A stretch of DNA of 49,145 nt from Gammaproteobacteria bacterium (GTDB taxonomy: Bacteria > Pseudomonadota > Gammaproteobacteria > Pseudomonadales > Pseudohongiellaceae), in the NCBI GenBank assembly GCA_002731775.1, contig PCCP01000107.1, positions 1-49,145 of the forward strand, written 5' to 3'. A program made the translations under genes and the position numbers. Under the pieces are notes generated by a model. The model did no database searches. It worked only from the letters and a program-made list of their open reading frames with translations, and was not told the origin of the DNA. Of the stretch, positions 35,112 to 43,574 are shown piece by piece; position 1 is the first letter of the stretch, and every line of letters begins with the position of its first letter.

Positions 35112-38100
35112 TTAGCGGTTACCCAGATAGCTTCGCAATCGTGGCTGAAAACTCCGCTTTAACAACAATTGCTGTAGCAACCAGCGCTGATCCGGCTCGA
35201 CCTCGGTCAAAAAATGAACGTCCCCGGATTCCAGCACAGCGACAGCAATTCCGTTTCGATACAACACCCGATTTTTGCCCAGACGAGGGAGTTTGCGATT
35301 GGGCAAGCTCAGGTTGATCAGATTCAGTGGGTCGGTAGCGGCGATGCAGACCCAGGTTAGATCTGCGCGCTTTTCCTGCCCCTTGCTGAATTGTCGAAGG
35401 TCGTCGACGGTCTCAGAGAAAGCGAATTGCTCTCCGCTCACCCCCGAAATAAACCTGCCTCCCCTGATGCTGCCACGCAATTCCATTTTTCTGAGTGTGG
35501 CCAGCAACACGCGCCAGGGTGGGGCCTTTGACTCCCTGTCCAGCAGATTTCTGAACAGCACACCCCAACGCCGCAGGTAGATGCTCGCCAGCCGTTGCAG
35601 CTGCTCTTCATCCAGCACCTTCCAATAGCGGGAAGCCTGCTCGGCTGGTGTGGCGGCTTGCATGAAGGTGTCTAGCAGGCTCCACCTGCCGGCATCTTCA
35701 ACGCCAAACATCGACTTGCGACCTCGCCGTCGATGCTTACCCCGCCTCCTGCCACTGGGAGTCAGCAAAGCGCGCAGGCCGGTAAAACTGTCGCTGTTCA
35801 AGCGACCGCCAGCCACCAGTTCGGCCAGGCCTTCCTCGAGCAGGGTTTTCAGCAAGCTGGTTCGGCTCTGTATCTGGTCGAAGAAGCTTGCTCCGTGCTG
35901 TTCCAGGTCCGATTCGATGCGACGAGCCGAGGCACTGTATTGAAGTTGTGTCTCCTGAGGCAATTGCGAACTGGCCAGGGCCTGCCAAATATCCAGGTTC
36001 TGCCGCAACACCAGGGTGATCGGCGTGGTCTTGATCGGACCAGGCGATTTCCTGCTGTTCGACTTCGATTCCCGCAGTGAAGCGGCCGGCAAGGTATAAC
36101 GCCCCCAGGCCACCTTGCCACTAATGCACATGACATCCAGCCAACTGGGGTCATAGTCTTTGATGCGTACAGGATAAAGATCTGCCTCCCAACTGGCAGC
36201 AGGTGCTGGAATGCCGTCTAACAGGCTCAGAGTATTTTGCAGCTGGGTCTGCCCATCCAACGAGGGGGACGCCGATTGCTCCTCTTCGGAAAGCGGCAGC
36301 AATTGATGGCGATCGAACAAAAACTCGGTGTACGTTTGTAAGGACACCGGTGCAATACTCTTGCGATGAGCATCGATGCTGTAACGATGGATGCGCTGCA
36401 ACAGGTGTCTCTCACACCATTCCACCGCCTCACCCTCAGCAGCGGTCGGCGGCGAAAACCGACCCTGAAATGCGAAGCCTTCAACCTCTAGCGCGACCAA
36501 TGCGGCGCCGATGCTGGACCCCTCAAGGTGCAACTCCGAGCCAAGTTGCGCCACCGTAACCAGACCCAAGCCTTCCAATCTGCCACGCAGGATTTCCCTT
36601 AAGGCATCAGGGCGCTCCCAGCGCTGGTCGCGCAGAAACCCTGGTAAGCTACGGCGGCCTGGCACCCCCTTATCCTTATCCTTATCCTTATCCATGTCCG
36701 CGTATACCGCCATGAAAACAGGCAGATTTTCCGTGGCCACCCAGAGTTGAAACCCCGGCAGATCAAGCCGTTCGATGCGCCCGGCAGCGATCAGTGCCTG
36801 CTGCCATTGACCATACTGGTGTGACGCAAATTCTGTAGTGGTGACATATGCCAGGCTCAAGAGCGCGTCGTGCAATTCTTCCGAATTGCTAACAGCGGGC
36901 CAGGCTTCCGCCTTTACCCGTTCAATAGCCCCGACGTCGAGTAGACTAAGATCCTTTGTTTCCGCCGGATCGGCCCAGCTGCGATTCCGGATCGCATTGG
37001 TGCGCCGCTCTTCTAATGGCGCGTCATCCAGAAAGGCATAGGGCCGCGCATTAATAATTTCCTGGGCGAAGGGTGATGGTTCCCGCAGATCCTTGGCGAT
37101 GAGGGTGAGCTGGTCCTGTTCGATGCGGGTAATAAGCTGAGTCAGTTCATCGATGTCCATCGCTTCGGTGAGACAGTCATGAATGGTTTGGTTGACCAGG
37201 GGGTGATCGGGCACTTCGCGTCTGCCATTAAGATTTTCCTGGCAAGCAATCTGATCGGGGAAAACATGGGCGATGAGATCTTCCGCATCCATGCGTTGAA
37301 ACTGTGGCGGTACCCGCTTGCCGTTGCGATTGCGCTGGATGGCAAGCGAGCGGGTGGCGTTCCAGCGCCACCTGACTTCGAACATAGGTGCATCCAGAAG
37401 CGCCTGTACCAGCACATCCTTCACCGTCTTACTCTGCAAGTACTTGTAAACATCGGCGAGTGGGAAACTGTGCACCGAGCCCAGGGAGATGACGATGCTG
37501 TCTTCGTTGGCCGCCGCCTGCAGCTCAAAATTGAATGATTTGCAAAATCGCTTGCGCAGCGCCAGGCCCCAGGCTCGATTGAGGCGGCTACCGTAGGGCG
37601 AATGAATCACCACGTGCATATCGCCAACCTCATCAAAAAACCTCTCCATGACAATGGTTTCTCGACTCGGCATCACGCCGAGCGCATTCATGCCGCTCTG
37701 CAAGTATTCAACTAACTGGGTTGCTGCAGCAGGTGACAAATCTGCTGCATCCACCACCCACTGAACGGCAGCGGTGGCTGAGTCATCGAGCAGCAAGTCA
37801 GCGACACACTGGCGCAATCGAGACACGGACTCTGAAAGTTCCTGTGTGCGTCCCAGTCCCTCACCAAACCAGAATGGAATGGTAGGATGCATGCCCTGTG
37901 CGTCCCGGACCCGAACCTTCAAGCCATCGATCCTCAGCAGTTGCCAGGCGTGCGTGCCGAGAGTGAATACATCTCCTGGCAAAGCCTCGAGGGCAAAGTC
38001 TTCGTTGAGACTGCCCACCACGATATCTTCCGGATCCAATACTACCTGGTAGTCAAACATATCCGGAATAGCGCCACCGTTGGTCAGGGCAATTAGGTTA

Positions 38101-39599
38101 GCGCCACGCCGCGCCCGCAGACGATTGTTGATGGCATCATGGTGCAGGAGGGTGCCACGCCTGCCCCGCCTGCTGGCGTAGCCCAGTGTGAGCATTTTAA
38201 CGATGGTGTCGAATTCTTCCCGATCGAGATCACGGTAGGGATAGGCATTAGCAAATAACTCAAACAGTGCATTCACATCCCAGCCATCAGGCTCTGCTGA
38301 CGCAGTTAGAGACTGGGATGACAGTTCGGCGACAATTTGCTGCGACAGGATGTCCATGGGTTTTTCCGGCATGACGATGCGATCCAGCTCACCCTGACTT
38401 ATGCTGTGTAACAGCGCCGCCGCCTCAACCAGGTCATCCCGGGTCAAAGGAAATAATATGCCCTTGGGTATGCCATCGATAGTGTGACCACTGCGACCCA
38501 CCCGCTGCAAGAAGGCGGCAATGCTTTTCGGTGAGGAAAACTGCACCACCAGGTCGATCGAGCCGACATCGATTCCCAGCTCCATGGATGCAGTTGCGAC
38601 CAGTACCTTCAACTCACCGGCTTTGAGCCTCTGTTCCGCCTGGTGGCGATGATCCTTGCTCATGCTACCGTGATGGGAGCAGACGGCGTTCTCGCCCAGG
38701 CGCTCGGCCAGGGCCAGGGCCAGTCGTTCCGAGAGCCTCCTGGTATTCACGAACACCAATGTAGTGGCATGGGTATTAACCAGATCCACCAGGCGCTGAT
38801 ATAACTCATCCCAGACTTCATTACTCATCAGGGCTGACAGCGGTGAGCCTGGTACTTCGAGGCTGACATCGATTTGGCGCCGAAAGCCAACATCGACGAT
38901 TTCACAATCCACCTTGCCCTGGTGGCAATTGCGATTACCCACCAGGTAACGCGCCACCATCTCGATGGGCTTCTGGGTTGCCGACAAACCGATTCGTTGC
39001 AAGGTCTGCCCCGAACCCGCCTGCACTAGGTGCTGTAGGCGTTCGATAGAAAGGGACAGGTGAGAGCCGCGTTTATCCCCCAACACGGCGTGGATCTCAT
39101 CTATGATCAGGGTGCTGACACTGGCCAACATGGCTCTGCCACTGGCACTGCTTAGCAGCAGGTAAAGAGACTCTGGCGTCGTCACCAGGATGTGGGGAGG
39201 ATTTCTGGCCATTTTCTGCCGTGCCGCGGCAGGCGTGTCGCCGGTGCGTACGGCAATGCGGATATCTACAGGCGCTTCCCCACAGAGGTGTAGCTGCTCC
39301 GCGATTCCATCCAGGGGCAGTTCCAGATTTTTATGGATGTCGTTGCTCAACGCTTTCAGGGGCGATATGTACAGCACCTGGACGCCTTCGCTCAATTGAC
39401 CGTTAACGCCGACCCGGATCAGGGAGTCGATGGCAGCATAGAACGCGGCCAGGGTCTTACCACTACCGGTGGGAGCGCAGATGAGCGTGTGTCGACCAGC
39501 CTGGATCGCAGGCCAGGCCTGAGCTTGGGCGTCAGTAGGCTGGCCAAATCGGGACTCGAACCAGTTATGACAAGCCGGGTGAAATTGGGGTGAATCCAT
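35112..39599 (-). CDS. lhr: ATP-dependent helicase Lhr
   Basis: 1495 residues from ATG 39599, close to E. coli Lhr (1538). Superfamily 2 helicase, 3'-5', involved in nucleic-acid repair. Walker A APTGSGKT (42-49), LIIDEIHAVLGDKRGSHLS (DEIH box with the Lhr-specific follow-on), GLSATQK, FVNTRRLSERLA, CSHHGSMSKDHR, ATASMELGIDVGSIDLVVQF and FLQRVGRSGH form the full helicase core; the rest is the winged-helix and the long Lhr C-terminal extension. A DKDKDKDKG stretch comes from a hexanucleotide repeat. A consensus SOS box lies just upstream. No good ribosome binding site is seen before the ATG. Confidence 0.94.
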   Translation of the reverse strand: MDSPQFHPACHNWFESRFGQPTDAQAQAWPAIQAGRHTLICAPTGSGKTLAAFYAAIDSLIRVGVNGQLSEGVQVLYISPLKALSNDIHKNLELPLDGIAEQLHLCGEAPVDIRIAVRTGDTPAAARQKMARNPPHILVTTPESLYLLLSSASGRAMLASVSTLIIDEIHAVLGDKRGSHLSLSIERLQHLVQAGSGQTLQRIGLSATQKPIEMVARYLVGNRNCHQGKVDCEIVDVGFRRQIDVSLEVPGSPLSALMSNEVWDELYQRLVDLVNTHATTLVFVNTRRLSERLALALAERLGENAVCSHHGSMSKDHRHQAEQRLKAGELKVLVATASMELGIDVGSIDLVVQFSSPKSIAAFLQRVGRSGHTIDGIPKGILFPLTRDDLVEAAALLHSISQGELDRIVMPEKPMDILSQQIVAELSSQSLTASAEPDGWDVNALFELFANAYPYRDLDREEFDTIVKMLTLGYASRRGRRGTLLHHDAINNRLRARRGANLIALTNGGAIPDMFDYQVVLDPEDIVVGSLNEDFALEALPGDVFTLGTHAWQLLRIDGLKVRVRDAQGMHPTIPFWFGEGLGRTQELSESVSRLRQCVADLLLDDSATAAVQWVVDAADLSPAAATQLVEYLQSGMNALGVMPSRETIVMERFFDEVGDMHVVIHSPYGSRLNRAWGLALRKRFCKSFNFELQAAANEDSIVISLGSVHSFPLADVYKYLQSKTVKDVLVQALLDAPMFEVRWRWNATRSLAIQRNRNGKRVPPQFQRMDAEDLIAHVFPDQIACQENLNGRREVPDHPLVNQTIHDCLTEAMDIDELTQLITRIEQDQLTLIAKDLREPSPFAQEIINARPYAFLDDAPLEERRTNAIRNRSWADPAETKDLSLLDVGAIERVKAEAWPAVSNSEELHDALLSLAYVTTTEFASHQYGQWQQALIAAGRIERLDLPGFQLWVATENLPVFMAVYADMDKDKDKDKGVPGRRSLPGFLRDQRWERPDALREILRGRLEGLGLVTVAQLGSELHLEGSSIGAALVALEVEGFAFQGRFSPPTAAEGEAVEWCERHLLQRIHRYSIDAHRKSIAPVSLQTYTEFLFDRHQLLPLSEEEQSASPSLDGQTQLQNTLSLLDGIPAPAASWEADLYPVRIKDYDPSWLDVMCISGKVAWGRYTLPAASLRESKSNSRKSPGPIKTTPITLVLRQNLDIWQALASSQLPQETQLQYSASARRIESDLEQHGASFFDQIQSRTSLLKTLLEEGLAELVAGGRLNSDSFTGLRALLTPSGRRRGKHRRRGRKSMFGVEDAGRWSLLDTFMQAATPAEQASRYWKVLDEEQLQRLASIYLRRWGVLFRNLLDRESKAPPWRVLLATLRKMELRGSIRGGRFISGVSGEQFAFSETVDDLRQFSKGQEKRADLTWVCIAATDPLNLINLSLPNRKLPRLGKNRVLYRNGIAVAVLESGDVHFLTEVEPDQRWLLQQLLLKRSFQPRLRSYLGNR
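36669..36692 (-). repeat. Hexanucleotide microsatellite (CTTATC)4 inside lhr
   Basis: Four exact CTTATC units on the plus strand, read as alternating Asp-Lys in Lhr. A unit of six keeps the frame, so slippage would only change the length of the charged linker. Confidence 0.85.
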
Positions 39600-39623
39600 G
39601 GGAGGTCGCCAGCAGCGAAAATA

Positions 39624-39639
39624 CTGTACAAGTATACAG
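39624..39639. promoter_or_regulatory. LexA-binding site (SOS box) upstream of lhr
   Basis: CTGTACAAGTATACAG matches the gammaproteobacterial consensus CTGT-N8-ACAG at all eight fixed positions. It lies 25 bp upstream of the lhr ATG, and the TATACT that would be the leftward -10 box falls within it, so bound LexA would block transcription. Confidence 0.65.
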
Positions 39640-39910
39640 GTTAGTGATTGCTGTGTGGGTTTGCAAGCAGGCATGCAAACTCCACCGCAACAGCCCACTC
39701 ACCGTAGTACAACGCGTCTAATCGCAAGCTACAAGCCTACGACTTGCAGTTACTGCCCATAAATGGATAAATTGACATGTACACACCAGGCGGCTATTTT
39801 GGCGCTGCCGTGGTGCCGCCAGGTGCGAAACAGACACCGCAATCCGGTAGGATTAGACAGAATGCTTTAAGATAGTGGGATCGAATAAGTTAATTCCCGA
39901 ACAGAAACTT

Positions 39911-40615
39911 ATGAACGATTTAGATAAACACAATATTTCCCAGAGAATAGGCACAAATTTAGGTGTGTTTTGGCAGGAGAACCGACAGTTCTTCCTGCTG
40001 CTGGCCTGTATCGTCTTCTTCAAGAGTGCAATCGCTGACCTGAGTTCAATCTCCGGTGCTTCCATGCTACCCACGCTGCTTGATGGCGACAAGGTCTGGG
40101 TCAACAAGCTTGCCTACGACGTCAAAATCCCTTTCACTGAAATCTCATTGACGGAAATTTCCGATCCCCGGCGTGGAGATGTAGTGATTATTGACTCCAA
40201 GAAAGCCGATAAACGCCTGGTCAAACGCATTGTCGGCATTCCCGGCGACACTATCTACATGCAGAATAACGGCTTGGTGATCAACGGCACAGCCACCGAT
40301 TATCACGTCCTGTCGAGGAGTGATAACGCCCTCATAATTCTGGAGGACCTGACGGGCAAGACGCACCAGGCCAGGGTGTCCCGCCATTTCATCCGTCGCT
40401 CCAGCAGAAACTACGGCCCCACTATCGTGCCGCAAGATCAATTCTTTGTGCTTGGTGATAATCGAGATAACAGCGCCGATAGCCGGGTTTACAGCTTTAT
40501 TCCCAGGGAAGAGATAATTGGGCGCTCCAGCGCCGTGGTTTTCTCACTGGACAGCATGAATAATTACCTGCCCCGAGGAGACCGGTTTTTTGCTAATTTC
40601 GACAACATAAATTAG
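39911..40615 (+). CDS. lepB: Signal peptidase I
   Basis: 234 residues from ATG 39911; a GTG at 39875 in frame is an alternative and neither has a clear ribosome binding site. Removes signal peptides at the periplasmic face of the inner membrane. One predicted membrane anchor (FFLLLACIVFFKSAIADL); catalytic serine in SGASMLPTLLDGD (Ser51), general-base lysine in DKRLVKRIVGIPGD (Lys105) and box E LGDNRDNSADSR. E. coli LepB has two anchors, so this is a shorter variant. It is a lone gene; lepA and rnc, usual neighbours, are not in the window. Confidence 0.9.
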   Translation: MNDLDKHNISQRIGTNLGVFWQENRQFFLLLACIVFFKSAIADLSSISGASMLPTLLDGDKVWVNKLAYDVKIPFTEISLTEISDPRRGDVVIIDSKKADKRLVKRIVGIPGDTIYMQNNGLVINGTATDYHVLSRSDNALIILEDLTGKTHQARVSRHFIRRSSRNYGPTIVPQDQFFVLGDNRDNSADSRVYSFIPREEIIGRSSAVVFSLDSMNNYLPRGDRFFANFDNIN

Positions 40616-40799
40616 GTGTGGGTGTCGCTAGAGACGCGAGGATACACCGGCTTTTACCGCTTTTGGGCCAATTCCAGATATTAGTCCACGATAAATGTAA
40701 TAAAACCCCCCGACTTCGGTACTATTGTCAGGAAGCCTCTGAACAACTGTGCTTGTAGGCTAATAAAAATTAAACGGGTTTAACTGGAGGTAATATCCT

Positions 40800-41387
40800 A
40801 TGAAGCAAAACCGCATTACGCATGCCGGGTCAGTGGGCAGGTTTTTCCTTGCCTTGATTCTGCTGGGGGCATTCCAGGTTTCGATGGCGCAGGAATTTGT
40901 CTGGGCGCCAGACTTCCCGGTAGGTGCATCGATCCCTGATATCTCAGCACAGGACCAGGATGGTAACTTACGCACTTTCGACGAATTAAAAGGAGAAAAG
41001 GGGCTGCTATTTATGCTGAGTCGCTCCTTCGACTGGTGACCCTTCTGTAAAGCACAGCTCGTGCAGCTGACAGATATCTCAGACCAGTTCGAGGCAATGG
41101 GCATCAATGTTGCCGCTATAACTTATGACTCCGTTGAGCTTCTGAAAACTGTGCAGGAAGATCAGGGTGTCAAATTTCCTCTGCTTCATGATGAAGATGT
41201 GACTCACGTGAATGCCTTCGGTATTCGCAATCTGGACTATGAGCCGGGTCATCGGGTCTATGGAATCCCTTACCCTGGCATCTTTTTGATTACTCCGGAT
41301 GGAACTATCAAGCACAGGTTTGCCGAGGCACGTTACCAGGACCGACCAGACTTTGCCGATGTCCTCGAGGCCGCCACCTCGATGTAG
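40800..41387 (+). CDS. Candidate selenoprotein: exported peroxiredoxin-like redoxin with UxxC site
   Basis: The frame starts at ATG 40800 after GGAGG (40786-40790), has an in-frame TGA at 41037-41039 (codon 80) and stays open to TAG at 41385-41387: 195 residues if TGA is read as selenocysteine. N-terminal signal peptide to about residue 31 (SMA-QEF). The family motif SADWCPYCK appears here as SFDW-U-PFCK, so the TGA sits exactly on the first catalytic cysteine; Cys83 is the second. Downstream GINVAAITYDS, FPLLHDEDVTHVNAFGI and PGIFLITPDGTIKHRF complete the AhpC/TSA-like thioredoxin fold. A SECIS-like stem-loop follows the TGA and a terminator follows the stop. Alternative: a pseudogene with a nonsense mutation, but the exact position and intact second half argue against that. 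Confidence 0.8.
41044..41074 (+). promoter_or_regulatory. Candidate bacterial SECIS element
   Basis: Immediately after the TGA: lower stem UCUGU (41044-41048) with ACAGA (41070-41074), a 6-nt bulge on the 5' side, upper stem CAGCU (41055-41059) with AGCUG (41065-41069), loop CGUGC (41060-41064). The loop starts 21 nt after the TGA and has G in its second position, within the spacing and loop rules known for bacterial SECIS. An alternative upper fold GCAC/GUGC with loop AGCUC is also possible. Confidence 0.55.
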
Positions 41388-41426
41388 TTCGGCCTGGGTA
41401 TCAGTGACATACCAGATCGACAGAAG

Positions 41427-41456
41427 ACAGGAAGCAGCGATGCTTCCTGTTTTTTT
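41427..41456 (+). terminator. Strong hairpin terminator after the redoxin gene
   Basis: 10-bp perfect stem (ACAGGAAGCA at 41427-41436 with TGCTTCCTGT at 41441-41450), GCGA tetraloop, then six T. Ends the redoxin as a single-gene transcript and separates it from gcvT. Confidence 0.92.
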
Positions 41457-41901
41457 GTCAGTGCATACACTCCTGGCTCAGAAGCGATCCTGGCAAACGA
41501 AGCTGGGAAAGAACCAGGCTGTTTTGCAATTTCTGGGTCTAAGGCACCCCTTAATAATACCCCCGCCGTGCCGATCATGACTGTGTCCGCTGAGTAGAGA
41601 AGATAGGAAGGGATACCCGTTGACCTGCTGAGAAACTGTCTGCCAATGTCGCCGCAGAAGCACTCATCATGGAAGACGGCGTCGTGCTGTACGTGGCCTT
41701 TGCCGCCAACGCCTGCGCTTCACCGTGCAATACCTTGACAGAAAAAGAAATCCGGCACCCTACACTTTGCCGGTACAGCTAGAAGTTTAGGATCTCACCG
41801 CTCGGTTGTACCCTTCCCCGCTGCCTGCTGCTATCAAAATTCAACACGGAATTGTACAATGTGTCTGTTTTCAATTAGCCAATTACCAGAGCAGTAAGTC
41901 G
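41457..41901. other. 445-bp gap before gcvT
   Basis: Contains a diverged copy of the dispersed repeat (41538-41561). No glycine riboswitch was recognised, although one would be expected in some gcv operons. A short frame around 41640-41780 looked protein-like but could not be assigned. The gcvT start is placed at 41902. Confidence 0.45.
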
Positions 41902-43005
41902 TTGGGCCAACACACTCCCCTCTACCAAAAGCATCTCGATGCCGGCGCCAAAATGGTGGATTTCGCCGGCTGGGACATGCCCATTAATTACGGTTCCCAG
42001 ATCGAAGAGCACCAGCGGGTGCGAAGCACCGCCGGGGTTTTCGATGTCTCCCACATGACCGTGGTGGATATCTCTGGCGACGACGCAAAAGCTTATCTGC
42101 GAAAGCTATTGGCTAACGATGTGGATAAACTCGATGCCGAAGGCCGCGCACTCTATAGCGCGATGCTCAACGAAAACGGCGGTGTGATCGATGATCTGAT
42201 TGTCTACCGCATGAGTTTTGGTTACAGGATAGTCGTTAATTGTGCGACCCGAACTAAAGACCTGGCCTGGATGAATAGCCACAGCACTGGATTTGACGTC
42301 GCCTTGGTAGAAAAACCCGGGTTGGCAATTCTGGCGGTACATGGCCCTCAGTCCCGCGAAAAAGTCTGCGTGGTGTTAGACCAGGGGCAGCTTTATCCTG
42401 TTAAAACCGCCGCTATTAAATTGCTGGCTAATTTCAGTGGCGTCGAGCTTGGCAACTGGTTTATCGCGCGTACCGGATACACTGGCGAGAAAGGTCTGGA
42501 ATTAATTTTTCCTGAAAAGGAAGCCCCTGCCTTCTGGGATAAGTTACTGGCTGCCGGCGTACATCCGATTGGGCTGGGTGCACGGGACAGCTTGCGACTG
42601 GAAGCAGGCATGAATCTGTATGGACATGATATGGATGAAGAGATTTCCCCATTGGCGGCGAATATGGAACAGACTATCGCCTGGCAACCGGAGGATCGCG
42701 ATTTTATCGGTCGCAGTGCTGCCGTCCGCCATCGGGCAGAGCAGGCGGCGGGTTCGATGCCCAGACTCGTCGGCCTGGTACTGGAACAACGCGGGGTGCT
42801 CAGAGAAGGACAACGAATACTCTGCGATAACGGTGAAGGCATTATCACCAGCGGGGGATTTTCGCCCACGTTGAAGCATTCAATCGCTTTAGCTAGAATT
42901 CCGGTTAACAGCCATTCCTGTCAGGCAGACATAAGAGGCAGGTTGACTCCAGTGAGAATCGTGAAACCAAATTTTGTCCGTTTCGGCAAGAAAGTGTTCG
43001 AATGA
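41902..43005 (+). CDS. gcvT: Glycine cleavage system T protein (aminomethyltransferase)
   Basis: 367 residues from a TTG at 41902, chosen because LGQHTPLYQKH matches the family N-terminus and gives the E. coli length (364); no ATG is in frame further up. Transfers the methylene group from the H-protein arm to tetrahydrofolate, releasing ammonia. AKMVDFAGWDMPINYGSQIEEH, FDVSHMTVVDISG, GYTGEKGLEL and LGARDSLRLEAGMNLYGHDMD are diagnostic. First of gcvT-gcvH-gcvP. Confidence 0.93.
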   Translation: MGQHTPLYQKHLDAGAKMVDFAGWDMPINYGSQIEEHQRVRSTAGVFDVSHMTVVDISGDDAKAYLRKLLANDVDKLDAEGRALYSAMLNENGGVIDDLIVYRMSFGYRIVVNCATRTKDLAWMNSHSTGFDVALVEKPGLAILAVHGPQSREKVCVVLDQGQLYPVKTAAIKLLANFSGVELGNWFIARTGYTGEKGLELIFPEKEAPAFWDKLLAAGVHPIGLGARDSLRLEAGMNLYGHDMDEEISPLAANMEQTIAWQPEDRDFIGRSAAVRHRAEQAAGSMPRLVGLVLEQRGVLREGQRILCDNGEGIITSGGFSPTLKHSIALARIPVNSHSCQADIRGRLTPVRIVKPNFVRFGKKVFE

Positions 43006-43047
43006 GATTCACCACTGCGGCGATGGCAGCAGCAAGAAGGGGGTTGA

Positions 43048-43437
43048 ATGAGTACTGTTCCTGATAATCTAAGATATGCCTCTACCCATGAATGGGTACA
43101 AGTCGATGACGATGGCATCGCTACTATTGGCATCAGCGATCATGCCCAGAACGCCCTAGGTGATATCGTATTCATCGAATTACCAGAAGCGGGCGCGATG
43201 GTGAATTCAAAAGACGAAGTGGCTGTGGTGGAATCCGTGAAGGCGGCTTCCGATATTTACAGCCCGGTTTCAGGCGAAATTTTGGAAGTAAACGAAGCCT
43301 TGCTTGACGCGGCGGAAACGATCAATTTAGCTCCCTATGTGGGAGGTTGGTTTTACAAGCTGAAGCTGATCGACGCAAGCGAATTGGACAAACTCATGGA
43401 TGCTGATGCCTATGTCGAACACTGTGACGCAGAATAA
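43048..43437 (+). CDS. gcvH: Glycine cleavage system H protein
   Basis: 129 residues. The lipoyl carrier that shuttles the aminomethyl arm between P, T and L proteins. Lipoylated lysine is Lys65 in [19 protein letters not shown]-terminal [11 protein letters not shown] and [11 protein letters not shown] are typical. 42 bp after gcvT, 137 bp before gcvP. Lipoylation enzymes are not in the window. Confidence 0.96.
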   Translation: MSTVPDNLRYASTHEWVQVDDDGIATIGISDHAQNALGDIVFIELPEAGAMVNSKDEVAVVESVKAASDIYSPVSGEILEVNEALLDAAETINLAPYVGGWFYKLKLIDASELDKLMDADAYVEHCDAE

Positions 43438-43574
43438 TAGGTGGGCGCACCCCTGACCAACAAGAAGATAGCTTAATACAAGACCCGCAATTTCGAACAG
43501 CAGACTTGCGCTTCTGAAATCATCACTCCTTTAAATACAACAATGCAAGCTCAAGCTCCAAACTGGCTTCAAAA

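Noticed and set aside
41037..41039. Reading TGA as tryptophan or as a simple nonsense mutation
   Set aside because: TGA ends ordinary genes in the window, so it is not a Trp codon; a random stop landing exactly on the catalytic cysteine with an intact downstream half is unlikely.
41457..41901. Glycine riboswitch expected upstream of gcvT
   Set aside because: No conserved glycine-aptamer segments were recognised by eye.
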